The translations under genes were made by a program, and so were the position numbers. This document shows positions 8,521 through 17,442 of a DNA stretch of 64,000 nucleotides, one piece after another (the stretch's first letter is position 1; each line of letters begins with the position of its first letter). A model generated the notes under the pieces. The model was not told where the DNA came from. It worked only from the letters and a program-made list of their open reading frames with translations, and made no database searches. Source of the DNA: JBFWVD01 sp050246915 (lineage in GTDB: Bacteria; Actinomycetota; Acidimicrobiia; Acidimicrobiales; Ilumatobacteraceae); contig JBFWVD010000008.1 in NCBI GenBank assembly GCA_050246915.1, positions 27,552 to 91,551 on the forward strand, read 5' to 3'.

Positions 8521-9177
8521 CAATTGCCGAACAGTAACGACGTCGCCCGCCGAGCCGCAGTGCTGATGGCCGACCGGATGTGGGCCGCGGTGGCACGACG
8601 GGGGAGTGCCGCGTTGGCAGTGAGCGGCGGCCGCACACCGTCGGAGATGTTCCGGGTGCTGGCCGCTCTGCCGGTGCCGTGGGCGCACGTGCACCTGTTC
8701 CAGGTCGACGAACGATCAGCCCCCGACGGTCACCGCGACCGCAATGCGACCATGCTCGCCGACGATCTCCTGGCCCTCCTGCCCGACACGCCGGCCGGTG
8801 TCCACCTCATGGATGTCAGCCACCCGGGTTCGGCAACCGCGGCCGATCGCTACGGCAACCTCTTGTCGCGCTTTGCTCCCGACGGACTCGATCTGGTGCA
8901 CCTCGGTCTGGGCGACGACGGCCACACCGCCAGCTGGCCCCCGGGGGACCCGGTCGTCGACGCGGCTGGGCCGGTGGCCTGGAGCGCCGAATACCAAGGT
9001 CGGGTCCGCATGACGCTCACACCGATGGCAGTGACCTCGGCCCGAGAGTTGCTGATGACCGTCGTCGGACCATCCAAGGATGCGGCTCTGGCCGCGCTGA
9101 CCGCAGGCCGCCCGGTCATCCCAGCGCACCGCCTCGACCCATCCAAACTCGTCCTGATCACCGACCGGCCAGCATGA
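8509..9177 (+). CDS. pgl: 6-phosphogluconolactonase
   Basis: Hydrolyses 6-phosphogluconolactone between Zwf and Gnd. The 222-residue protein has LAVSGGRTPSEMFRVLA, the phosphate-binding loop of the SugarP isomerase/DevB fold, then VDERSAPDGHRDRNATM, the family signature, and HLGLGDDGHTASWPP, which carries active-site residues. No other start has a better context; the ATG lies in the repeat following zwf. The three enzymes together give NADPH and pentose phosphates from glucose 6-phosphate. Confidence 0.94.
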   Translation: MIYEQLPNSNDVARRAAVLMADRMWAAVARRGSAALAVSGGRTPSEMFRVLAALPVPWAHVHLFQVDERSAPDGHRDRNATMLADDLLALLPDTPAGVHLMDVSHPGSATAADRYGNLLSRFAPDGLDLVHLGLGDDGHTASWPPGDPVVDAAGPVAWSAEYQGRVRMTLTPMAVTSARELLMTVVGPSKDAALAALTAGRPVIPAHRLDPSKLVLITDRPA

Positions 9178-9277
9178 TCTGACCTCATCAGGCCGAACAA
9201 TCCGCGATCGATTGCCGATCAAAGAGCCGATGACCCGCCGCGCAACACCCTCGCCGACTCGCTACCGTGCGGACCAC

Positions 9278-9901
9278 ATGTCGTACGAAACCCCGCCTCC
9301 CTCGCCACCCGAGCAGATCGAGATCGGTCTGACCAACGAACTGGCGGTCGACGTCGAGGAGAACAAGAGCCCCGTCAAGGCCATGATCGAGTGGCTGGTC
9401 GTCGTCGGCGCCGCGCTGCTCGTGGCTCTCATCATCCGATGGCAGTTCTTCGGCGCGTACGTGATCCCGTCCGGCTCGATGTATCCCACGTTGCAGTACC
9501 AGGGCACCCGCGATCGGGTGCTGGTCAACAAGCTCAGCTACAAGCTCCACGACATCCACCGAGGTGATGTCGTGGTGTTCAGCCGCCCACCAGCGGAGTC
9601 CGATCAGACCATCAAAGACCTCATCAAGCGGGTCATCGGGCTACCCGGCGACTCGGTGAGCGCCAAGAACAACGTCGTGTACATCGGCGATCAACCGCTC
9701 GACGAGCCCTACGTCAACCCCGCTTGCGGAGGCACACGGGACTTCGGGCCGGTCGTGGTGCCCGATGGCGAGTTGTTCGTGATGGGCGACAATCGCTGCA
9801 ACAGCGAGGACAGCCGTGTGTTCGGCACGATCAGCGACGATCTGGTCGTGGGCCGTGCCTTCGTGCGTGTCTGGCCGCTCGATCATCTCGGCTGGCTCTG
9901 A
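9278..9901 (+). CDS. lepB: Signal peptidase I
   Basis: Membrane serine protease that removes signal peptides from Sec and Tat substrates. ATG at 9278 gives 207 residues: an acidic cytoplasmic N-terminus, one membrane helix (about residues 38-55), then the catalytic IPSGSMYPTL with Ser67 and the general base Lys117 in LIKRVIGLPGD. Box E-like MGDNRCNSEDSR is present near the C-terminus. An upstream in-frame ATG at 9212 would add a 22-residue basic stretch and is less likely. The Tat genes lie 1.4 kb downstream. Confidence 0.94.
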   Translation: MSYETPPPSPPEQIEIGLTNELAVDVEENKSPVKAMIEWLVVVGAALLVALIIRWQFFGAYVIPSGSMYPTLQYQGTRDRVLVNKLSYKLHDIHRGDVVVFSRPPAESDQTIKDLIKRVIGLPGDSVSAKNNVVYIGDQPLDEPYVNPACGGTRDFGPVVVPDGELFVMGDNRCNSEDSRVFGTISDDLVVGRAFVRVWPLDHLGWL

Positions 9902-9922
9902 GTCGCAGCGCGCACGAACCGC

Positions 9923-10639
9923 TCAGCTCTCGGCGGCGATGGCCTCCATCATCCGATCGGTCCAGTCGCTGAACACGCCGTCGACGCCCATGCGTATGAG
10001 CTTGGTGAGCGCGTTGACCTGCTGTAGATCCCAGGCCAGCACATAGCGCTCGAACCGGTGGAACAACGTCGTGAGCCCGCCGGACCAGTCGCTGTGATGC
10101 ATGTTGATGCAATCGATGCCGTTCTCGGCCAAGAGCGCGGCGCGACGCTCGGGCCCCTCTTTGATGCGGTTCAGGCGGGTCGAGTCGACCAGTTTCACCT
10201 CTGACGACAGCGGCCTGAGCGCCGCCACGACGCGCCAATCGGGGTGACACAACCACAAGCGGGGGAGCATCGACGGATCGGTCCGCCGCACCTCATCGAT
10301 GACGGCAGCGCCGCACTCGTCGTCCTTGAGATCGAGGCTGAGGTGGTACGACGTACCGCACTGCACCAGCAGATCCACCAGCGACGGGATGTGTCCGGGC
10401 AGGTCATCGCGGTCGATCGAGTTGATGGACTTCTTGCGGATCCCTTGACGAACCACGCCATCGTGATCGAGCACCGGTATCCCGTCGCGTGTCAGCCACA
10501 CGTCCGATTCCAGACCGGTCGCCCCCAACCGCAGACCCAGGACGAACGCCTCGATCGTGTTCTCTTGGGCATGTGCCCTTGCTCCACGGTGAGCGAAGCC
10601 GATAGGGGGGACGTGAAGAGATGGAAGCCGTTGTTGCAC
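9923..10639 (-). CDS. Glycerophosphodiester phosphodiesterase
   Basis: TIM-barrel enzyme that splits glycerophosphodiesters into glycerol 3-phosphate and an alcohol. The N-terminus shows FAHRGARAHAQENTIEAF with the catalytic His-Arg pair and the metal-binding Glu, followed by GLESDVWLTRDGIPVLDHD, the second catalytic histidine motif; near the end GVDGVFSDWTD closes the barrel. No signal peptide is visible, so it is probably cytoplasmic. The start at 10639 is a GTG with weak spacing to GAGG; a GTG a few codons in is possible. Confidence 0.92.
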   Translation of the reverse strand: MQQRLPSLHVPPIGFAHRGARAHAQENTIEAFVLGLRLGATGLESDVWLTRDGIPVLDHDGVVRQGIRKKSINSIDRDDLPGHIPSLVDLLVQCGTSYHLSLDLKDDECGAAVIDEVRRTDPSMLPRLWLCHPDWRVVAALRPLSSEVKLVDSTRLNRIKEGPERRAALLAENGIDCINMHHSDWSGGLTTLFHRFERYVLAWDLQQVNALTKLIRMGVDGVFSDWTDRMMEAIAAES

Positions 10640-10744
10640 GTCCTCAATCTTGACAAAGGCCGGACGAGTCGGCCCTCAAGGCGACTGGTGCTCCCGACGA
10701 TTCTCCATTGCACGGAAGGCACCACGTCCAGGAGGGACGAACCA

Positions 10745-11080
10745 ATGGCGATCATCAGAGCGACATGCCACGACTGCGGAGACGTCGAAATGACGACTTC
10801 CGATGTGTGGGTGCGCATTTGCGATGATGACAACTCGGGCACGTACGCCTTCCGCTGCCCGGTGTGTGATCACGTCGTCGTGAAGCCCGCCGAGGCACAC
10901 ATCGTCGATCTCCTGGTCGCCTCCGGTGTCGCCTGGTCGACATGGGCCCGCCCAGCCGAGGTGCACGAGCGTCCCCAAGCCGGTGAAGCGTTCACCTATG
11001 ACGACCTCATCGACTTCCACGCGGAGCTCGAGAGCGACGATTGGTTCGCCCGACTCAGCGAGCTCACCGACAACACCTGA
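10745..11080 (+). CDS. Small zinc-ribbon protein, function unknown
   Basis: A 111-residue protein with a strong AGGAGGGA ribosome site 8 bp before the ATG at 10745. Two CxxC pairs (Cys8/Cys11 and Cys38/Cys41) form a predicted zinc ribbon; the rest is short and acidic, ending in ESDDWFARLSEL. No family was recognised with certainty; the layout resembles small acidimicrobiial/actinobacterial hypothetical proteins. Its stop codon is the first base pair edge of a 45-bp tandem array. Confidence 0.7.
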   Translation: MAIIRATCHDCGDVEMTTSDVWVRICDDDNSGTYAFRCPVCDHVVVKPAEAHIVDLLVASGVAWSTWARPAEVHERPQAGEAFTYDDLIDFHAELESDDWFARLSELTDNT

Positions 11081-11258
11081 GTCTGCTTCGCCGAGTCCGC
11101 TTCGCTTCCCCGGCTCAGGACGCGAGTCTGCTTCGCCGAGTCCGCTTCGCTTCCCCGGCTCAGGACGCGAGTCTGCTTCGCCGAGTCCGCTTCGCTTCCC
11201 CGGCTCAGGACGCGAGTCTGCTTCGCCGAGTCCGCTTCGCTTCCCCGGCTCAGGACGC
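11079..11258. repeat. 45-bp tandem repeat, four perfect copies
   Basis: Units at 11079-11123, 11124-11168, 11169-11213 and 11214-11258 look identical; five bases of a fifth follow. The unit opens with gagtctgcttcgccgag and includes tccgcttcgcttcc. The array begins inside the stop codon of the zinc-ribbon gene and ends 59 bp before tatB. Its length is a multiple of 3 and every frame crossing is open, but no gene signal supports translation. Its core is shared with the 60-bp repeat near 37.1 kb. Confidence 0.95.
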
Positions 11259-11317
11259 GAGTCCTCACGGGTTCGCTGAACCGCTGCGCGGGGAGCGGTC
11301 CCCGTACACTTCACGCC

Positions 11318-11728
11318 GTGTTCAACGTCGGCGGATCCGAGTTCCTCATGATCGCCCTCGTGGCGCTCTTGGTGCTCGGTCCAGAACGCATGCCCGATGT
11401 GGTGCGCAAGGCCGGGAAGATCGTCGGCGAGCTTCGTCGCATGTCCAATGGGTTCCAGGCCGAACTGAAGGACGCGTTCGCCGAACCGATCCAGACCATG
11501 AACGAGGTCAAGGGTCAGATGAACTCGACGGTCACCGATCTGCGCAGTGCCATCAGCAGTGCGGCGAACGTGACCATCGACGCTCCAGTACCCGCTACCA
11601 AGGACGAGCCCGTCGCTGAGTCGCAAGCGGTGGCCGGCCCGACGTCGTCGCCGTGGGGCGCTCCCGACCCCACCGCTGTCACCCAGCTGCCGCCCCCAGA
11701 CACCGACCGTCAGAACGCCGAGCCTTGA
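11318..11728 (+). CDS. tatB: Sec-independent translocase TatB
   Basis: Component of the twin-arginine translocase that recognises folded Tat substrates with TatC. GTG start at 11318. One N-terminal membrane helix (FLMIALVALLVLGPERMP, residues 9-26, with the hinge GPERMP typical of TatB rather than TatA) is followed by an amphipathic helix and a polar Ala/Pro/Asp-rich tail. It overlaps tatC by one base (TGATG), so translation is probably coupled. TatA is not in the window. Confidence 0.9.
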   Translation: MFNVGGSEFLMIALVALLVLGPERMPDVVRKAGKIVGELRRMSNGFQAELKDAFAEPIQTMNEVKGQMNSTVTDLRSAISSAANVTIDAPVPATKDEPVAESQAVAGPTSSPWGAPDPTAVTQLPPPDTDRQNAEP

Positions 11729-12528
11729 TGAAGCTCCGCAAGGGCAAGACATCCGACAAGACCGACACCCGGCAGTTGTCCTCCGATGGACACATGACGC
11801 TCATCGAGCATCTGAACGAACTGCGCTCACGATTGTTGAAATGCGTGCTCGCCGTGGTCGCCGGGCTGATTTTCGCCTTCATCGTGTACAACCCCGTGCT
11901 CGACTTCCTACGTGGCCCGTACCGCGACCTGTGCGAGGCCAAGGCGAGTTTGAAATGTGATGGCAACCTGCTCAACCCCGACCCCATCGGTGGATTCGGC
12001 ACCAGAGTCCGACTGTCGGGGTACATGGGCATCGGCCTCGCCCTGCCGGTGTTGATGTGGCAAGTGTGGCGATTCATCGCTCCCGGTCTCTTGGCCAAGG
12101 AGAAGAAGTACGCCATCCCGTTCATCATGTCGTCGATGGTCCTGTTCGCGTCCGGTGCGCTCGTGGCGTGGCTGACTCTCCCCAAGGCTCTCGAATGGCT
12201 CACGGCATACGCCGGTTCGGGCACCAATCCTCAGTTCTTCATCGACAAGTACGTGGGATTCGTCCTGCTGCTCATGATCGGGTTCGGGGCCGGATTCCAG
12301 TTCCCGGTGATCCTGGTGACGCTCGAACTTCTGGGGGTCGTGACCCCTCAGACGCTGCTGAAGAGCTGGCGCACGGTGGTCGTGGTGATCGTGATCGTCG
12401 CCGCCGTGGCCACCCCGGGCGGCGATCCGTTCTCGATGCTCGGCCTCGGGGTACCTCTCGTGCTCTTCTACTTCATCGCCGTGGGGATCGGCTTCTTGTT
12501 CAAGCGGAAGAAGCCGGTCGAGAGCTGA
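11728..12528 (+). CDS. tatC: Twin-arginine translocase subunit TatC
   Basis: Polytopic membrane core of the Tat translocase that binds the twin-arginine signal. ATG at 11728 overlaps the tatB stop and gives 266 residues. The cytoplasmic N-terminus carries MTLIEHLNELRSRLLK, the TatC signature with the conserved Glu and Arg. Six membrane helices follow, with MGIGLALPVLMWQVWRFIAPGL around the second and a central FGAGFQFPVILVTLELLGVV. A basic tail FKRKKPVES ends it. tatBC-helY order matches mycobacteria. Confidence 0.96.
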   Translation: MKLRKGKTSDKTDTRQLSSDGHMTLIEHLNELRSRLLKCVLAVVAGLIFAFIVYNPVLDFLRGPYRDLCEAKASLKCDGNLLNPDPIGGFGTRVRLSGYMGIGLALPVLMWQVWRFIAPGLLAKEKKYAIPFIMSSMVLFASGALVAWLTLPKALEWLTAYAGSGTNPQFFIDKYVGFVLLLMIGFGAGFQFPVILVTLELLGVVTPQTLLKSWRTVVVVIVIVAAVATPGGDPFSMLGLGVPLVLFYFIAVGIGFLFKRKKPVES

Positions 12529-12592
12529 CAGCTCCCTGGGCGATTGCCGTTCCGTCGACCAACGCCTGATTTCCGCGCCGAAACGCCCCGCG

Positions 12593-15280
12593 ATGCTCCA
12601 AACTGGTCGGGTGAACAGCGACCGGGACCAGATCCTGGCGTCCTATCCGTTCGCCCTCGATCCTTTCCAAGTGGCGGCGCTCGACGCACTCGACGCCGGA
12701 GCCTCGGTGCTCGTGGCAGCCCCGACCGGGTCGGGCAAGACGGTGGTCGCCGAGTATGCCGTGGCCCGAGCGCTGCGGCGGGAGCGGCGCGCCTTCTACA
12801 CCACCCCGATCAAGGCGCTGTCGAACCAGAAGTACCTCGATCTGTGCCGTCGCCACGGCGTCGACAACGTCGGGCTGCTCACCGGTGACAATGCCATCAA
12901 CGGCGATGCGCCCATCGTGGTGATGACCACCGAAGTGCTCCGCAACATGATCTACGCGCGATCGGGGGCCATCAGCGCGCTCGATGTCGTGGTGCTCGAC
13001 GAGGTCCACTTCCTCCAAGACGCTTATCGCGGGCCGGTCTGGGAAGAGGTGATCATCCACCTCCCTCATCGCATCCAGCTGGTGTGCCTGTCGGCGACGG
13101 TTTCCAACGCCGAGGAGGTGGCGTCGTGGATGCGCACCGTTCGCGGGGCGACCGAGGTCATCGCCGAAGATCAGCGTCCAGTCGAGCTGCAGCAGCTGTA
13201 CATGATCGGCGATCGCACCAGTGATCGACTGCACTTGTTGCCAACGCTGGTTGACGGTCGACCGAATCCCGAGGCGATGCGCATCGATTCAGAAGCCGCT
13301 CGCGGGCCGGTGTGGGAACGTCACCATCGAAAGGGCATGCGGCGAAAGCTGTACACACCCGATCGGGTCGACGTGGTCGAGCGTCTCGACGACGAAGGCA
13401 TGCTGCCGGCGATCTACTTCATCTTCAGCCGCAACGCCTGCGATCAAGCCGCGGCAGCATGCCTCGGCGCCGGCATCCGACTCACCACTGCCATCGAGCG
13501 TGATCGCATCCGAGAGATCGCGGCCAACCGACTCGACGGGCTGTCGAGCACCGACCTCGCCGTGCTCGGCTATGCGCAGTTCATGGCTGGCCTCGAAGCA
13601 GGCATCGCGCCCCACCACGCCGGCATGATCCCACCGTTCAAGGAGACCGTCGAAGCCTGCTTCACCGAGGGTCTGGTGAAGATGGTCTTCGCCACCGAGA
13701 CCTTGGCTGTCGGTATCAACATGCCGGCGCGCACGGTGGTCATCGAGAAGCTCACCAAGTACATGGGCGATCGTCATCAGTTCCTCAGCCCCTCGAGCTA
13801 CACCCAGCTCACCGGCCGAGCGGGACGACGAGGCATCGACACGCTCGGTTCGGCGATCGTGTTGTGGAACCACTTCGTCACCTTCGATCAGGTGGCGGCG
13901 CTGGCCGCGTCGAAGTCGTTCGCACTGGTCAGCGCGTTCCGCCCGACGTACAACATGGCCGCCAACCTGGTTCGTTCGTACGCACCCGATCGTGCCCGCC
14001 AGCTGCTCAACCTGTCGTTCGCCCAGTACCAAGCCGACAGAGAGATCGTGCAACTCGAAGCGCGGCTCGAGCGACGCACCGCGGTGCTGGCCGAACTGCG
14101 CGAGCAAGCTGCCAGCCCATTCGGCGACATCGAGGACTATCGCAGCGCCACCAACCGCGAGGAGCGGCGTATCGCCGCCGAGCGTCCGAGCCAGGGGACG
14201 ATCGATCTCGCGCTGTCCCGACTGCGACCCGGTGACGTGATCATGGTCGAACGTGGTCGCTACTCCGGGCGGGCTGCCGTGCTCACCGTCTCGAGCCGCA
14301 CCGGAGGCACCACCAAACTCCGGGTCATCACGCCAGGCCGCATCTCCATCGTGCTGTCGGCGGTGGACTTCGACTCGGCCCCGCAGCGACTCGCGCAATT
14401 GGAATTGCCGACGCCGTTCGCACCGAATCGGCAGAGCTTCCAACGCGAGGTCGCACGGGCCCTCGATCGCGCTCGCCTCGGCCCCGGAGTGCCCGAAGGT
14501 CGCGGGCGTGCCAGCAGCGTCGACCGGGCAGCTCCGCACCATCCCGTGCTCGCCGATCCCGATCTCACCAAGCGGCTCAAAGCCGCGGGCCAAGCCGATC
14601 GTGTCGCCCGTGAAGTCGACGATCTGCAGCGACGGGTGCGCAGCCGCAACGAATCGTTGGCCCGGCGTTTCGATCGCCTCCTGGCCTTGTTGGAGGAATG
14701 GGGATACCTCGCCGGGTGGACGCTCACCGACGGCGGCGAACGACTGGCCCGGTTGTTCCACGAGAGCGATCTGCTGGTGATCGAGTCACTGCGACGGGGC
14801 CTGCTCGATGGCCTCGATCCGGCCTCGTTCGTGGCGTTGGCGTCGGTGTTCACCTACGAGCACCGCAGCTCCGAACCACCCCCTCCGCCGTGGTTCCCGT
14901 CGGGCAAGGTCCGCAAGCGTTGGTTGGCCATCTCCGAGTTGGCTGAGGAGTTGAACCGACTCGAGGACGATTCCCGGCTCACGCTCACCCGTCCGCCCGA
15001 TCCCACCTTCGCGGCCATCGCCTATGCGTGGGCGGCGGGCGAAGCCTTCAGCGAGGTGGTGGCCGAAGAGGAGCTGTCCGGCGGCGACTTCGTTCGGAAC
15101 ATCAAGCAGCTCATCGATCTCGTGCGTCAACTCGGCGACATCGCCCCGAACGAGGCGACGCGACTCACTGCCCAGCGCGCCGCCGACGCGCTCTTCCGCG
15201 GCGTGATCGCCGCGTCGTCGGCGGTGACCCCCGACGCTGTCGAGGCCGCCGCCATCGACGTCGAGATGGACGAATCATGA
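12593..15280 (+). CDS. helY: Ski2/Mtr4-like DEVH-box RNA helicase
   Basis: ATP-dependent helicase of the HelY type, probably acting in RNA processing. Motif I APTGSGKT, Ia TTPIKALSNQKY, II DEVH, III SATVSNAE and VI QLTGRAGRRGID are all present in the first 420 residues, followed by the long actinobacterial C-terminal domain to residue 895. The ATG at 12593 lacks a ribosome site; an in-frame GTG at 12611 aligns better with the mycobacterial N-terminus. It follows tatC by 64 bp, as in mycobacteria, and overlaps the next gene (ATGA). Confidence 0.94.
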   Translation: MLQTGRVNSDRDQILASYPFALDPFQVAALDALDAGASVLVAAPTGSGKTVVAEYAVARALRRERRAFYTTPIKALSNQKYLDLCRRHGVDNVGLLTGDNAINGDAPIVVMTTEVLRNMIYARSGAISALDVVVLDEVHFLQDAYRGPVWEEVIIHLPHRIQLVCLSATVSNAEEVASWMRTVRGATEVIAEDQRPVELQQLYMIGDRTSDRLHLLPTLVDGRPNPEAMRIDSEAARGPVWERHHRKGMRRKLYTPDRVDVVERLDDEGMLPAIYFIFSRNACDQAAAACLGAGIRLTTAIERDRIREIAANRLDGLSSTDLAVLGYAQFMAGLEAGIAPHHAGMIPPFKETVEACFTEGLVKMVFATETLAVGINMPARTVVIEKLTKYMGDRHQFLSPSSYTQLTGRAGRRGIDTLGSAIVLWNHFVTFDQVAALAASKSFALVSAFRPTYNMAANLVRSYAPDRARQLLNLSFAQYQADREIVQLEARLERRTAVLAELREQAASPFGDIEDYRSATNREERRIAAERPSQGTIDLALSRLRPGDVIMVERGRYSGRAAVLTVSSRTGGTTKLRVITPGRISIVLSAVDFDSAPQRLAQLELPTPFAPNRQSFQREVARALDRARLGPGVPEGRGRASSVDRAAPHHPVLADPDLTKRLKAAGQADRVAREVDDLQRRVRSRNESLARRFDRLLALLEEWGYLAGWTLTDGGERLARLFHESDLLVIESLRRGLLDGLDPASFVALASVFTYEHRSSEPPPPPWFPSGKVRKRWLAISELAEELNRLEDDSRLTLTRPPDPTFAAIAYAWAAGEAFSEVVAEEELSGGDFVRNIKQLIDLVRQLGDIAPNEATRLTAQRAADALFRGVIAASSAVTPDAVEAAAIDVEMDES

Positions 15281-15873
15281 CCATCGAAAAGCACCGCCAG
15301 TGGGGATCGCCGTCGCCGCTGCCCGCCGACGCTCCCGTCGCGTCCAGCGATGCTGAGCTCGCGGCGCTGGTCGCTCGTGGCATCGGTCCGATCGGCATCC
15401 TCGGCGGCGATCTGTGCCGCACCGTCGGCGGCAATGGGAACCGCGATCGGCTGCGCAGCGGTGAGGCCGTGAGCCTGCCCTGCGATGTGCTGCAGGTGGA
15501 GCTGGACAGCCAGGCGTCAATTGCAGTTGCGCACGTGGTGCTGCGTCGATCGTGGTGGCGGGGCCCGCTCGTGGCAGTGATGAACGCTCAGTTCATCGGC
15601 GAATGGAACGTGGCGCCCCGATCGCATCCCAACGATGGGTTGATGGACGTGCTCAGCGCCGACGCGATGTCGTTCGATCAACGACTGAAGGCGAAGCGTC
15701 GCCTGCCCAGCGGCGTGCACGTGCCCCACCCGAACATCGCGCAGTCACGCACCGCGACGTGGGAGCGACGATTCGAACGACCCATCGGGGTATGGCTCGA
15801 CGGCGTCGCTCACGGCCGGGCGACGCAGGTGTCCATCACCGTCCGGCCCGACGCCATGACGATCGTGGTCTGA
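15277..15873 (+). CDS. Protein resembling the C-terminal lobe of diacylglycerol kinases
   Basis: A 198-residue protein starting at an ATG that overlaps the helY stop (ATGA). The segment NAQFIGEWNVAPRSHPNDGL followed by MDVLSADAM, and the late VWLDGVAHGRATQVSITVRP, look like the C-terminal beta domain of the DAG kinase/YegS fold. The N-terminal nucleotide-binding domain with its GGDGT motif is absent, so kinase activity is not expected. Coupling to helY is clear, but the function is unknown; the domain comparison is by eye. Confidence 0.55.
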   Translation: MTIEKHRQWGSPSPLPADAPVASSDAELAALVARGIGPIGILGGDLCRTVGGNGNRDRLRSGEAVSLPCDVLQVELDSQASIAVAHVVLRRSWWRGPLVAVMNAQFIGEWNVAPRSHPNDGLMDVLSADAMSFDQRLKAKRRLPSGVHVPHPNIAQSRTATWERRFERPIGVWLDGVAHGRATQVSITVRPDAMTIVV

Positions 15874-15932
15874 ACCGGTAACCGACCAACCCAGGCATCG
15901 AGATCCCGGGCATGGCCGCCTAACGTCGAGGT

Positions 15933-16919
15933 ATGGACGCTTGGATCCTCGATCAGTCGCCCGGCAGCTACCGATGGGGCGCGATCGAGCCCCCGGAACT
16001 CGGCCCGCTCGATGTACGGGTCGAGGTGAAGGCCAGCGCGCTCAACCACATGGACCTGTGGGTCACCAAGGCCATGCCCAAGCCCCATCTGCCTCACATC
16101 CCCGGATGCGATGTGGTCGGTGTGGTCGACGCGGTCGGCCCACTGGTCACCAATGCCAAGCCGGGGGACGAGGTCGTCATCAACCCGGCCGTATCGCCGA
16201 TCGAAGATGTCGTTGCCTTGGGCAACGACAGCCCGATGGGGCCCGGCTTCGGCATCTTGGGTGAGCATCGATGGGGCGGTCACGGTGAGTTCATCGTCGT
16301 GCCGTCGCACAACGTGGTGCCCAAGCCGGCCGGACGCAGCTGGGTCGAGTGCGCGGCCTACCCGCTCGCCTACCTGACGGCGCTGCGCATGCTGCGCCGC
16401 GCCCGGCTCACGGCCGGTGAGACCGTGGTCGTCGTCGGCATCGGTTCGGGCGTGTCGTGCGCCGCGCTGACCTTGGCGAGATGGATGGGAGCGGAGGTGC
16501 ACGCCACCAGCCGCAGCGCAGCCAAACGAGATCAGGCGATCGCCCTCGGCGCGGCCGCGGTACACGACTCGGCGGCCGATCGATGGCCGGTGCAGGCCGA
16601 TGTGGTCATCGAGTCGGTCGGGCCAGCCACGTGGGACCAATCGGTGCGCGCCCTCAAACCGGGTGGCCGCCTCGTCGTGTGCGGCGGGACGTCCGGCTCG
16701 TCGGTGCAACTGAACTTGCCCCGACTGTTCTTCAAGCAGATCGAGATCATCGGATCCACGATGGGCTCCTACGAGGAGTTCGCCATCCTCACCAGCCTCA
16801 TCGATCGGGGCCTGCCGGTGATCGTCGATCGCGTGTACCCACTCGACGACTATCCCTCGGCGTTGGCCCGCCTCGAGAGCTCGGAGCAACTCGGCAAGAT
16901 CGTGCTCGACCACAGCTGA
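15933..16919 (+). CDS. MDR-family zinc-binding alcohol dehydrogenase / quinone reductase-like oxidoreductase
   Basis: A 328-residue medium-chain dehydrogenase. It has the GroES-like N-terminus with ALNHMDLWV and HIPGCDVVGVVDAVG, and the Rossmann domain with VVVVGIGSGVSCAALTLAR and GGRLVVCGGTSG. The four cysteines of the structural zinc loop are missing and replaced by an insert around residues 80-100, so it belongs with zinc-lobe-less MDR oxidoreductases. The substrate cannot be told from sequence. It is a single gene with a convergent neighbour. Confidence 0.85.
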   Translation: MDAWILDQSPGSYRWGAIEPPELGPLDVRVEVKASALNHMDLWVTKAMPKPHLPHIPGCDVVGVVDAVGPLVTNAKPGDEVVINPAVSPIEDVVALGNDSPMGPGFGILGEHRWGGHGEFIVVPSHNVVPKPAGRSWVECAAYPLAYLTALRMLRRARLTAGETVVVVGIGSGVSCAALTLARWMGAEVHATSRSAAKRDQAIALGAAAVHDSAADRWPVQADVVIESVGPATWDQSVRALKPGGRLVVCGGTSGSSVQLNLPRLFFKQIEIIGSTMGSYEEFAILTSLIDRGLPVIVDRVYPLDDYPSALARLESSEQLGKIVLDHS

Positions 16920-16960
16920 GCCTCGCGTTCGAGCCGATGGTCCCCGGGCTGGCGCAATGA

Positions 16961-17293
16961 TCAGCGATCGATGTCGTACTTCGATGGCTCACGCCGCGAC
17001 GCGAAGGCAGCCCATGCATCGATGTCTCCGATCGGTCCAGGTCCCGTCATCGCGTCCCCCGTCGAACGCGCCCGCGAACGTGCGATCTCGAACCGACGCA
17101 CTGACGGTCGAACCAGGACCAGATAGCCAACCGCGGTGATCCATCCGAACAGAGCAATCGTGATGACCCAGAGGGTCTTGGAGCGCCCAGAGTCTCGAAA
17201 CGCCCGATGATCCCGTCGAACCAAGTCAACGATGCCCCAGATCCAGCAGAAGGCAAGAGCCATCACAACAGCAACAATCACCTCGGCGCCCAT
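16961..17293 (-). CDS. PLDc_N-domain small membrane protein
   Basis: Start at 17293 gives MGAEVIVAVVMALAFCWIWG, a membrane helix, then GIVDLVRRDHRAF, SGRSKTLWVITIALFGWIT and a second helix, the two-helix pattern of the phospholipase D-nuclease N-terminal (PLDc_N) domain. Here the domain stands alone, without HKD nuclease motifs, which is common in actinobacteria. A basic C-terminal tail is cytoplasmic. Longer upstream starts add only a basic stretch lacking family support. Function unknown. Confidence 0.7.
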   Translation of the reverse strand: MGAEVIVAVVMALAFCWIWGIVDLVRRDHRAFRDSGRSKTLWVITIALFGWITAVGYLVLVRPSVRRFEIARSRARSTGDAMTGPGPIGDIDAWAAFASRREPSKYDIDR

Positions 17294-17442
17294 CGCTGCG
17301 ATTGTGTCACGCCACTTGTCTCCGCGGCGCGGCCATCGTCGGATCCGAACTGGCCCGCCTGGGCTGCGATCGCCGGACTGACGGGCCTCCACCTAGAGTC
17401 CCGACCGGGGGAGCGGCGGCGACGTCGCCGGGGAAGGGACAC

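Noticed and set aside
11079..11258. CRISPR array
   Set aside because: The 45-bp units are contiguous with no unique spacers and no cas genes are present.
11041..11619. Reading the 45-bp repeats as a repeat protein
   Set aside because: The 15-residue periodic translation exists in every frame because 45 is divisible by three; no start or ribosome site supports it.
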